The position numbers and the translations under genes were made by a program. A stretch of DNA of 64,000 bases from Prevotella sp. (GTDB lineage: Bacteria; Bacteroidota; Bacteroidia; Bacteroidales; Bacteroidaceae): NCBI GenBank assembly GCA_017538105.1, contig JAFYJN010000045.1, positions 33,039 to 97,038 on the forward strand. The letters are read 5' to 3'. Positions 41,429-48,415 of the stretch are shown here, one piece after another (position 1 is the stretch's first letter; each line of letters opens with the position of its first letter). The notes under the pieces were generated by a model. That model was given only the letters and a program-made list of their open reading frames with translations. It was not told where the DNA came from and made no database searches.

Positions 41429-42627
41429 TGGAGACAACACCCGTTCATCCCCGTTTGTGGCATCGTGACTTTTGGCTATTGGCATTGGCCGACATGCTGC
41501 TCACGATGACGATGTATATGTTCTTTCCTTTGTTGGTGCCATGGATTGCCCTTGGCAAAGGAGAGGATGTTTTTGCTATGATGGGGGTGATGGGGGCGTA
41601 TGCCCTCGGCCTTTTTCTTCTCGGACCGTTCTGTAACTATCTCGTGCAGAGTCACAGGCGTAACCATGTGTATATGGTGGCGGCATTGGGCGTTGTGCTG
41701 GCTTTTGCGCTTTTGGCATTCGATATGCACGGGTTCTTCGGACATTACCTGCCTTTCGCCGCGGTGCTTGGGGTGAGGGCTGTGCAGGGCGCGGCTTTCG
41801 GCCTGGCACAGATGGTGCTGCTCAGCACATTGGCGGTGGATGTGGCGGAGTCGACACAGCGCACGGAGGCTAACCATGCGTTGTCATGGTTCTCACGTCT
41901 GGCTATGGTGCTCGGACCGTTGGCGGGATTTGAGCTGCTGCGCTTTTTCTCCGTGGGTACTGTCTTTATCGTTTTGGCGGCCATGGCATTTCTGTCCTTG
42001 GTGCTCGTGGGATTGGTAAAGATTCCTTTCAAGGCTCCAGACGATGAGTATGCAACGTTTTCCTTCGACCGTTTTTTCCTGCCCAATGCGCGGTGGTTGT
42101 TCTTCAACAACTTGTTGTTTGCCACCATCGTGGGAATACTTCTGTATATTTACGTCGATGTGTATTGCTATCTTATGTTGCTCGTAGGTTTCTATGTGGC
42201 ACTGAGGATGAACACGCATTTCCTAACTGCCCCGAAGAAGAACTGGCATATATGGATTGTCCTGGCGTCGGCGGTGTTGGCTCTATTGTGCATGTATTTC
42301 ATGCATGTCTTGCCGTTGTTCTATTTCTCATTCCTATTGTGGGGCTTTCTCATTGGACTGGTCAACAGTCAGATGTCGGTGATGTATATACATGTCAGCC
42401 GACACTGCCAGAGGGGTACGTCACAGAGCACCAATTTCCTCTCGTGGGAGATAGGTGTCGTTATCGGCGTCATCTTAGCTTTGGGATTGGAATCGTTGAG
42501 CGACTGTTTCATGCTTCATATCCATGTCATGACTGTCGTCGCCATACTTTTCGTCCTCTTCTTTCTCTCCTATTTCTTCTTCACCCTCCCTTGGTGCCTC
42601 CGTCACCACCAGCGCGAAAAAGTATAA
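41428..42627 (+). CDS. MFS-family transporter
   Basis: The 399-residue protein has about 12 hydrophobic helices in two bundles, split by a polar loop near residues 195-215 (IPFKAPDDEYATFSFDRFFLP). The first helix region (FWLLALADMLLTMTMYMFFPLLVPW), the MGAYALGLFLLGPF turn and the basic loop LVQSHRRNHVYM suit the major facilitator superfamily. The substrate is unknown; coupling to panB (one-base overlap, TGATG) hints at a metabolite or drug exporter but proves nothing. ATG at 41428 was chosen over the TTG one codon before. Confidence 0.88.
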   Translation: METTPVHPRLWHRDFWLLALADMLLTMTMYMFFPLLVPWIALGKGEDVFAMMGVMGAYALGLFLLGPFCNYLVQSHRRNHVYMVAALGVVLAFALLAFDMHGFFGHYLPFAAVLGVRAVQGAAFGLAQMVLLSTLAVDVAESTQRTEANHALSWFSRLAMVLGPLAGFELLRFFSVGTVFIVLAAMAFLSLVLVGLVKIPFKAPDDEYATFSFDRFFLPNARWLFFNNLLFATIVGILLYIYVDVYCYLMLLVGFYVALRMNTHFLTAPKKNWHIWIVLASAVLALLCMYFMHVLPLFYFSFLLWGFLIGLVNSQMSVMYIHVSRHCQRGTSQSTNFLSWEIGVVIGVILALGLESLSDCFMLHIHVMTVVAILFVLFFLSYFFFTLPWCLRHHQREKV

Positions 42628-42634
42628 AAAAGAT

Positions 42635-42660
42635 CACCCCTCCTATGAAAAGGAGGGGTG
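42635..42660. repeat. GC-rich palindromic element, copy D (between MFS and uxaB)
   Basis: CACCCCTCC (42635-42643) pairs with GGAGGGGTG (42652-42660) around an 8-base loop, followed by GCTTGT as in copy C. It begins eight bases after the MFS stop between convergent genes. Confidence 0.75.
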
Positions 42661-42697
42661 GCTTGTCAAACACAGTTTCAATTTCTATAATCGTTTT

Positions 42698-42730
42698 ATC
42701 TAATCTTTTAATTTTTTAATCTTTTAATTT
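42698..42730. repeat. AATCTTTTAATT repeat, copy 2
   Basis: Two to three units of TAATCTTTTAATTT end two bases before the uxaB stop codon. The unit matches copy 1 at 35625-35690. Confidence 0.5.
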
Positions 42731-42733
42731 TTT

Positions 42734-44212
42734 TCACAATATCGTCTTTACTGCATCAAGCATTCCTTTTTCTTGAATTAGGTCGAGGTCTTTCTTCACC
42801 AATTCGGCCAATCCTTTAACTCCGTGAAGGTCTTCGCCCCAGATGAACTCGGCACCAAGCACGCCATCGGTCACCTTCTGGGTATCGCCGGTAGCCCATA
42901 GTTCTTTCAGCAGTTCCATAATCTTCGGGTCATCATTGGGAGTGATGTTGGCACCGTCGGCACGTTTGCCTCCTTTGTAATAAGTGATGATGGCGGCAAG
43001 ACCAAACACCAGACCTTGTGGCAGCTCACCCTTGCGCTCCAGATAGGTCTTCACACCGGGCAGGTCGCGGGCTTGGAACTTTGGGAATGAGTTGAGCATG
43101 ATGCTCGTGACCTGGTGGTCGACAAACGGATTGTTGAAACGCTCCAACACATCATTGGCAAACTGCTTCAACTCATCCATCGGCAGGTTCAGCGTCTGCA
43201 TCAGTTCGTCGAACTGAACCTTGTGGATGTATTTGCCCAAAACCTCATGATTGCAGGCGTCACGTACGATGTCCACGCCAGAGAGGTATGTCACGGGCGA
43301 CAGCACGGTATGGGGACCATTAAGCAAGGTTACCTTACGCTCGTGATAAGGCTTTTCACTCTCGGCGATGAGGACATGCAGGCCGGCTTTCTCAGCAGGG
43401 AATTCGGCGCGAAGCTCCTCGCATGTCATGTTTTCGGCTTTCTCTATCACCCACAGGTGGAAAATCTCGGCCTGAACGACCATGTTGTCTTCATAGGATA
43501 TCTTTTCCTGGATTTCTTTGATTTCCTTTCGTGGGAATCCTGGAACAATGCGGTCTACTAATGTGGCGCAAACATAATTGTACTTCGCGAACCACTCCTT
43601 GAAGGCTTCATAATCGGTGCCAAAGTCGTCTTTCCACAGTTCGATATACTGATAGATGCATTCCTTCAGACGGTGTCCGTTCAGGAAAATAAGTTCGCAG
43701 GGCATGATGATAAGACCTTTTTTCGGGTCGCCATCGAAGGCCTGGAAACGACGGTAGAGCAACTGTACCAGTTTGCCGGGATATGACGAGGCGGGTTTGT
43801 CGTCCAACTTGCAGCTGGGGTCGAAGGCAATGCCGGCCTCTGTGGTGTTCGAGATGACGAAACGTATCTCGGGCTGCTCGGCCAATGCCAAGAAGGCTTG
43901 GTTCTGGCTGTAGGGATTCAAGGCACGACTAATGACATCGATACGTTCCAGCGTATTTACAGACTCACCATTCTCTCTTCCTTGAAGATTCACATGATAC
44001 AGACAGTCCTGACCATTAAGCCAATCTACCATGCCCCGTTCTATGGGTTGAACCACGACAACACTGCCGTTGAAGTTGGTCTTCTGGTCCATATTCCATA
44101 CAATCCAGTCAACAAAAGCACGAAGGAAATTGCCTTCGCCGAATTGAATGATTTTCTCTGGCATAACACTCTTCGGGGCTGTTCGCTTGTTTAATGCTTG
44201 TAGTTTTTTCAT
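42734..44212 (-). CDS. uxaB: Tagaturonate reductase (altronate oxidoreductase)
   Basis: The 492-residue protein belongs to the mannitol dehydrogenase family and matches UxaB, which reduces tagaturonate to altronate in galacturonate (pectin) breakdown. Marks are KIIQFGEGNFLRAFVDW (nucleotide-binding glycine loop), RFVISNTTEAGIAFD, YASFDGDPKKGLIIMPCEL-type region (DPKKGLIIMPCELI), LVDRIVPGFPRKEI and LLNGPHTVLSPVTYLSG (substrate and catalytic lysine side). The gene stands alone with its own upstream region; uxaA and uxaC are not in the window. Confidence 0.93.
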   Translation of the reverse strand: MKKLQALNKRTAPKSVMPEKIIQFGEGNFLRAFVDWIVWNMDQKTNFNGSVVVVQPIERGMVDWLNGQDCLYHVNLQGRENGESVNTLERIDVISRALNPYSQNQAFLALAEQPEIRFVISNTTEAGIAFDPSCKLDDKPASSYPGKLVQLLYRRFQAFDGDPKKGLIIMPCELIFLNGHRLKECIYQYIELWKDDFGTDYEAFKEWFAKYNYVCATLVDRIVPGFPRKEIKEIQEKISYEDNMVVQAEIFHLWVIEKAENMTCEELRAEFPAEKAGLHVLIAESEKPYHERKVTLLNGPHTVLSPVTYLSGVDIVRDACNHEVLGKYIHKVQFDELMQTLNLPMDELKQFANDVLERFNNPFVDHQVTSIMLNSFPKFQARDLPGVKTYLERKGELPQGLVFGLAAIITYYKGGKRADGANITPNDDPKIMELLKELWATGDTQKVTDGVLGAEFIWGEDLHGVKGLAELVKKDLDLIQEKGMLDAVKTIL

Positions 44213-44252
44213 TTGTTATTTGATTTGTTTATGAGATGTTTTTCCATTTCTG

Positions 44253-44260
44253 CAAAAGTA
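44253..44260 (-). promoter_or_regulatory. Probable -7 box of uxaB (TACTTTTG on minus strand)
   Basis: CAAAAGTA on the plus strand reads TACTTTTG on the minus strand, 40 bases before the start. A TTTG lies only 15 bases upstream, shorter than usual. Confidence 0.45.
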
Positions 44261-44312
44261 CGAATTATTTCCGAACAAAAAAATTTTTTCTCGCTTAAAC
44301 TGTCCATGGATT

Positions 44313-44326
44313 ATGTAAACGTTTCC
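44313..44326. promoter_or_regulatory. Possible operator palindrome (GTAAACGTTTCC)
   Basis: AAACGTTT is an 8-base perfect palindrome with a CG centre, a form common in LacI-family operators. It lies about 53 bases upstream of the uxaB -7 box and 51 bases before the plus-strand promoter at 44377. No regulator gene is nearby, so this is a guess. Confidence 0.3.
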
Positions 44327-44376
44327 GAAAGAATGACGATGCAATAATCACGTTATTCCGAAAAAAAAGAAATAAA

Positions 44377-44408
44377 TTTGGAATTTCATATATTTTTACG
44401 TAAATTTG
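44377..44408 (+). promoter_or_regulatory. Promoter of the MBL-greA unit
   Basis: TTTG (44377-44380), a 20-base spacer and TAAATTTG (44401-44408) match the consensus exactly, 19 bases before the start at 44428. Confidence 0.7.
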
Positions 44409-44427
44409 CACGATTTTACATACGCAG

Positions 44428-45234
44428 ATGCTCGAATTCATTTCTTTTGGTAGTGGGAGCAGCGGTAATTGCTACTTGCTCAGAACCGACACCGATGCAT
44501 TGATGGTCGATGTGGGGGTGGGCTTGCGTACGTTGAAAAAAAATTTCCTCGAATACGGCGTATCATTCTCTGACATTCATCATGTCATCATCACGCATGA
44601 CCATGCCGACCATATAAAGTCTGTCGGCTCTCTGTCGAATGACTACCACTTGCCTGTATATGCTACTGCCGATGTGCATCATGGCATCATGCTCAATAAG
44701 TGTGTTCGATGCAAGATATCTCAGGCAGACAAAAAAATCATAGAAAAGGACAAGACCTATCAACTAGGTGAATTTAAGGTGACTCCATTTCATGTGCCTC
44801 ATGACTCCATAGACTGTGTAGGATACCGTATAGAGTGCCAGAATACGGTTATATGTATTATGACAGATGCAGGCGTCGTGACTGAACAGATGAAGCAAAT
44901 CATTGGGGAGGCGAATTTCCTCGTCATCGAAGCTGACTACGATGTCGAGATGCTTGTCAAAGGAGGGTACCCGAAGGACCTCAAAGAACGTATTCTTGGT
45001 GAGACGGGACATTTGTCAAATAGTGATTGCGGTGAGGCTATCGCATTATATGCCACACCGGCTCTGCGACGGGTGTGCCTGTGCCACCTCAGCGACAGAA
45101 ATAATCATCCAGAACTGGCGCGGAAAACTGTCGAGATGATTCTTCGACAACATGGCATCATAGCCGGTGTTGATTTTCTGCTTGATTGTCTCAAACGAAA
45201 CAAACCCACAGGACCTTTCCGTTTGGTCGACTAA
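44428..45234 (+). CDS. MBL-fold metallo-hydrolase (YycJ/WalJ-like)
   Basis: The 268-residue protein has the metallo-beta-lactamase fold with FGSGSSGNCYLLRTDTD, MVDVGVGLRTLKKNF, VIITHDHADHIKSVGSL (metal motif HDHADH), TDAGVVTEQM and RVCLCHLSDRNNHPELA. This matches the YycJ/WalJ group, reported as exonuclease-like proteins tied to replication or cell-wall control in Firmicutes. Function in Bacteroidetes is unproven. It is followed by greA after 21 bases and driven by a well-matched promoter. Confidence 0.9.
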   Translation: MLEFISFGSGSSGNCYLLRTDTDALMVDVGVGLRTLKKNFLEYGVSFSDIHHVIITHDHADHIKSVGSLSNDYHLPVYATADVHHGIMLNKCVRCKISQADKKIIEKDKTYQLGEFKVTPFHVPHDSIDCVGYRIECQNTVICIMTDAGVVTEQMKQIIGEANFLVIEADYDVEMLVKGGYPKDLKERILGETGHLSNSDCGEAIALYATPALRRVCLCHLSDRNNHPELARKTVEMILRQHGIIAGVDFLLDCLKRNKPTGPFRLVD

Positions 45235-45255
45235 ATTGAAACTTATTTGACATTG

Positions 45256-45720
45256 ATGGAATATATGTCTCAGGAAGGCTACGACAGACTCGTCGCCGAA
45301 TTACGTGAATTGGAAACCGTGGAACTTCCTCGGGTGCGCGAGGCTATCGCCGAGGCACGCGACAAGGGTGATCTCAGCGAAAACTTTGAATACCATGCCG
45401 CCAAAAGGGAGCAGTCGAGACTGCTCGGAAGGATTCGTTTCAAACAGAGGGTGCTGGAACATGCGCGCGTCATCGACAAGTCAAGGCTCGGTACTGATAA
45501 AGTACAGTTGCTAAGTAAAGTTGAAATGACCAACCTGGCGACGAATACAACGATGAAATATACCATTGTCAGTCCCCATGAAGCTGACCTACGAGAAGGT
45601 AAAATTTCCATCAAGTCGCCAATAGGTCAGGCTCTATTGAATAAGAAAGTGGGTGATACCGTCGAAGTTGGCGTCCCTGCGGGAACGCTACGACTACGTA
45701 TCGACAATATACAACTCTAA
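45256..45720 (+). CDS. greA: Transcription elongation factor GreA
   Basis: The 154-residue protein is GreA, which rescues backtracked RNA polymerase by stimulating transcript cleavage. The N-terminal coiled coil carries the acidic tip (ARDKGDLSENFEYHAAK) and the C-terminal FKBP-like domain shows YTIVSPHEADLREGKISI, SPIGQALLNKKVGDTVEV and PAGTLRLRIDNI. ATG at 45256 (MEYMSQEGYDRL) was chosen over a TTG three codons earlier because homologues start there. Confidence 0.96.
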   Translation: MEYMSQEGYDRLVAELRELETVELPRVREAIAEARDKGDLSENFEYHAAKREQSRLLGRIRFKQRVLEHARVIDKSRLGTDKVQLLSKVEMTNLATNTTMKYTIVSPHEADLREGKISIKSPIGQALLNKKVGDTVEVGVPAGTLRLRIDNIQL

Positions 45721-45769
45721 CGCATCGCCACGTTCCTAGTTTCCTTTACGGGCTCTTTTGGCGCGATTT

Positions 45770-46201
45770 TTACAAGTCTCTTTCCATACGGAAACAAGGG
45801 AAGCTGCCATCGGTGAGTTTTTGGGAGTAATCACCAGTATATCCCATTGATTCGTAGAACTTCACTTTGTTGTCACGACTTTCTACCACAGCCTTTTTAT
45901 AACCCAATTCTTTTGCCCATTGCTCCGCTTCCTGTACCACTTTCGTACCTAAACCCTGATGACGGTATTCGGGCAAGACAACGATACGACCCAGCATCAT
46001 CTGGGTGTCATCAATAGGATACATACGACAGGTGGCAATGGGCAGGAAATTGTCGATAGCTACAATATAGTGGGTCTCTGGCGTATCATGTTCGTCAAAC
46101 TCTTCCTCCAGGGGCAGTTGATGCTTTCTCGCCATAGCCTGTATACGGACGTAGTATGCTCCAGCTTGCTGTGCCAACTTGGTGGCTCTGATAATTTCCA
46201 T
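45770..46201 (-). CDS. GNAT-family N-acetyltransferase (second of pair)
   Basis: The 143-residue protein is a GNAT acetyltransferase: MEIIRATKLAQQAGAYYV, LGRIVVLPEYRHQGLGTKVV (acetyl-CoA loop RHQGLG), AEQWAKELGYKKAVVESRDN and KFYESMGYTG. It resembles ElaA/YitI-like members of unknown substrate. The start at 46201 lies two bases after the stop of the upstream acetyltransferase and gives a normal domain length, while the longer form would run back into that gene. Confidence 0.88.
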   Translation of the reverse strand: MEIIRATKLAQQAGAYYVRIQAMARKHQLPLEEEFDEHDTPETHYIVAIDNFLPIATCRMYPIDDTQMMLGRIVVLPEYRHQGLGTKVVQEAEQWAKELGYKKAVVESRDNKVKFYESMGYTGDYSQKLTDGSFPCFRMERDL

Positions 46202-46203
46202 AG

Positions 46204-46665
46204 TCACAAAATGATTTCCATCGTAGTTTTTTGCACTTGCATACCCATGTTTCTGTAAAAAGATAATGCAGGGTCGTTGCCTTCCCATACATTCAGGGTG
46301 ATGTTATAACATCCTATTGATAGGGCATAATCATGGACAAACTCATACAATGCCTTACCAATATGCTTGCCACGGGCTATTTCATCAACACAAATATCAT
46401 CAATATAAAGTGTTTTGATGTCTTGCAGCAATAGATGGTCCTTTATCTCGGATATCTGACAGAAAGCATAACCTAATACGGTCCCGTCGTCGTAGACAAA
46501 TATGGGCTTGTTGGGGTCGTTGAGCATCGCAAGAAGTTCTTCCTCGTTGTATTTGGTCGTGTGTGGCTTAAACAAGTCGGGACGCTTCACATAGTGCACC
46601 ATGTTCACTTGGTGCAGCAGTTCAATAATACGCTGGATATCTGGTGGGGTCGCTGTTCTAATCAT
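46204..46665 (-). CDS. GNAT-family N-acetyltransferase (first of pair)
   Basis: The 153-residue protein is a second, distinct GNAT acetyltransferase: MIRTATPPDIQRIIELLHQV, LYIDDICVDEIARGKHIGKAL (loop RGKHIG), YNITLNVWEGNDPALSFYRN and GMQVQKTTMEI. It is not closely similar to the next gene, so the pair is a shared operon and not a recent duplication. Substrate unknown. Start at 46665 was chosen by homology. Confidence 0.88.
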   Translation of the reverse strand: MIRTATPPDIQRIIELLHQVNMVHYVKRPDLFKPHTTKYNEEELLAMLNDPNKPIFVYDDGTVLGYAFCQISEIKDHLLLQDIKTLYIDDICVDEIARGKHIGKALYEFVHDYALSIGCYNITLNVWEGNDPALSFYRNMGMQVQKTTMEIIL

Positions 46666-46675
46666 GGCAATTAAA

Positions 46676-47146
46676 TTACTTGATTTCCAACCTGGGTTGA
46701 ACCGGGTCGGTAAGTCGGATGATGTGGTCGTATTCGACATTCGTCACTCCCTTCACATGCTTGAAAAACTGCATGGTTTCTTCAAGCGTTTTGTCTTCGG
46801 GCTTTTTCAACGCCATTCCGTTGATGAAATTGTAGTCATAAACAATCTCGCATTTATAATCTTTGATGGCCTGTAGCAATGGTTCTTTGCCTACTTCGGC
46901 ATCGTACATCACAAGGAAAACGTCAGGAGAATGCTCTGGTTCATATTTGTGTCCTTGAATAGGCGCAGACAGAACGAAATCCTGTTTCGACTTGCATGAT
47001 GTCAGCGACACAAAGACGAACAGAATCATAGGAATTCCAATCGGGCATTTTATATGCGTCGTATTCCGATTCATGCCCACCCAAGAACAAATGCCGCTAA
47101 TGATGACGGCAAGTATGAGCAAATAAGCCATTATCATGTTATCCAA
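46676..47146 (-). CDS. Small membrane-associated protein with an I9-like domain
   Basis: I do not recognise a certain family. The 156-residue reading has two hydrophobic segments; if translation starts instead at 47074 (MNRNTTHIKC), a lipoprotein signal ending VSLTSC remains and the mature part is about 105 residues. That part (DVFLVMYDAEVGKEPLL, IVYDYNFINGMALKKPED, FFKHVKGVTNVEYDHIIRL) has the length and pattern of the peptidase inhibitor I9/subtilisin propeptide fold, with the typical N-G-x-A and V-x-x-V-E-x-D spacing. It is first in the minus-strand unit with the two acetyltransferases. Confidence 0.7.
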   Translation of the reverse strand: MDNMIMAYLLILAVIISGICSWVGMNRNTTHIKCPIGIPMILFVFVSLTSCKSKQDFVLSAPIQGHKYEPEHSPDVFLVMYDAEVGKEPLLQAIKDYKCEIVYDYNFINGMALKKPEDKTLEETMQFFKHVKGVTNVEYDHIIRLTDPVQPRLEIK

Positions 47147-47182
47147 TTCTTTTTAGTTAAATTCAACACATGAACTTTGTTG

Positions 47183-47190
47183 CAAAAATA
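47183..47190 (-). promoter_or_regulatory. Probable -7 box of the small membrane protein unit (TATTTTTG on minus strand)
   Basis: CAAAAATA on the plus strand reads TATTTTTG on the minus strand, 36 bases before the first possible start. No TTTG is seen at the right distance. Confidence 0.35.
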
Positions 47191-47222
47191 AGTATTTTTG
47201 CTAAATTTCGTAGATAATTGAC

Positions 47223-47230
47223 TAACTTTG
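47223..47230 (+). promoter_or_regulatory. Probable -7 box of the rhodanese-esterase gene (TAACTTTG)
   Basis: TAACTTTG fits TAnnTTTG and lies 21 bases before the start at 47252. A TTTG sits 22 bases upstream (47197-47200), slightly long. Confidence 0.5.
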
Positions 47231-47251
47231 TGGCAGATTTTGATAATTATT

Positions 47252-48415
47252 ATGAAGAAGACGATAACCCTACTCATGGTGGCTTTCGGACTGAACACCG
47301 TATGCGGCCAAACTTTTGAAAACATGGATGTCAAAGAGTTCGCATCTTTGACCGCCGATTCCACTGTCGTTGTCCTCGATGTGCGCAAGGCTGATGAATA
47401 CACTCAAGGACACATAAGAGGCGCTGTTCTTATCGATCAATTCAACAGCGACTTTGTTGAACAGGTGAAGAATAAAGTGCCGAAAGATAAAACCATAGCG
47501 GTTTATTGCAGAAGCGGACGACGCTCAGCAAATGCAGCCACTCTCTTGGCTAATGAAGGATATAAGACCGTCAACCTAAAAGGAGGCATCATGGCTTGGA
47601 TGAATGAGGGGCAACCGTTCACCTATTTCCTTCCCACGGATGATGCTTCTACAGAAGAAGATGCCCGGGCGGCCATGGAGGTCTATCTGCCAAAAAAGGA
47701 AATGGCCAATGGCTGTGCGGTCATTTTGTGTCCGGGTGGTGCCATGAGGTGGTTGTCATGGGAGAGCGATGTGGTGAGGATGGCTTCGTTCTTGAATGAA
47801 AGGGGCATCGCGGCCATGGGCCTACGTTATCACCTGAACAAGAGCCCCATGCGACAGGGGGTAAAGATGCCGCCAATGGTTGATGTGACACATCCAGACC
47901 ATTTTCCCCAAGCAGATGCCAACCCAATGCATGATACGACAGGCGATTCCATTCTTCAACTGGCGAAGAGTGATGCCATGGCGGCCATACGCATAGTAAG
48001 GGAACATGCTGACCAGTGGAACGTCGGAAAAGACAAAATAGGTTTCTTGGGATTCTCCGCGGGTGGTGGTGTGGCTATCGCCGCAACAATTTCTGCTACA
48101 GATGACATGGAACGCCCCAACTTTCTCAGTACCAACTTTGGTCCTTCTTTAATGCCTGTGAGCGTGCCTGTTGATGCACCGCCATTGCTTATCATGACAC
48201 GGGCCGACCATCCCAACGTGGCGGCGGGACTTGTCGCTCTATTCATGGAATGGAAAAAGAGTGGGGCGAATGCTGAAATGCATATCTATGGAGATGGCAA
48301 AGGGCCATACGAACTGATGCCACAGACAGGAGAGACGACAACAGAATCGTGGAGCTCACAACTGATTCAATGGCTGAGCGCTAAAGGGTTTCTTGGCTCG
48401 GTGTCACATCAATAA
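47252..48415 (+). CDS. Secreted rhodanese - alpha/beta hydrolase fusion
   Basis: The 387-residue protein has a signal peptide (MKKTITLLMVAFGLNTVCGQ), a rhodanese domain at about 22-125 with active loop CRSGRRSA, and an alpha/beta-hydrolase domain of the acetyl-esterase type at about 150-380: VILCPGGAMRWLSWES, FLNERGIAAMGLRYHL, nucleophile elbow GFSAGGGVAIA and LLIMTRADHPNVAAGL. The C-terminal position that in this esterase group is GGHGFGL reads GDGKGPYEL, so the usual catalytic histidine seems absent. The fusion of a sulfurtransferase with an esterase is unusual. Confidence 0.88.
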   Translation: MKKTITLLMVAFGLNTVCGQTFENMDVKEFASLTADSTVVVLDVRKADEYTQGHIRGAVLIDQFNSDFVEQVKNKVPKDKTIAVYCRSGRRSANAATLLANEGYKTVNLKGGIMAWMNEGQPFTYFLPTDDASTEEDARAAMEVYLPKKEMANGCAVILCPGGAMRWLSWESDVVRMASFLNERGIAAMGLRYHLNKSPMRQGVKMPPMVDVTHPDHFPQADANPMHDTTGDSILQLAKSDAMAAIRIVREHADQWNVGKDKIGFLGFSAGGGVAIAATISATDDMERPNFLSTNFGPSLMPVSVPVDAPPLLIMTRADHPNVAAGLVALFMEWKKSGANAEMHIYGDGKGPYELMPQTGETTTESWSSQLIQWLSAKGFLGSVSHQ

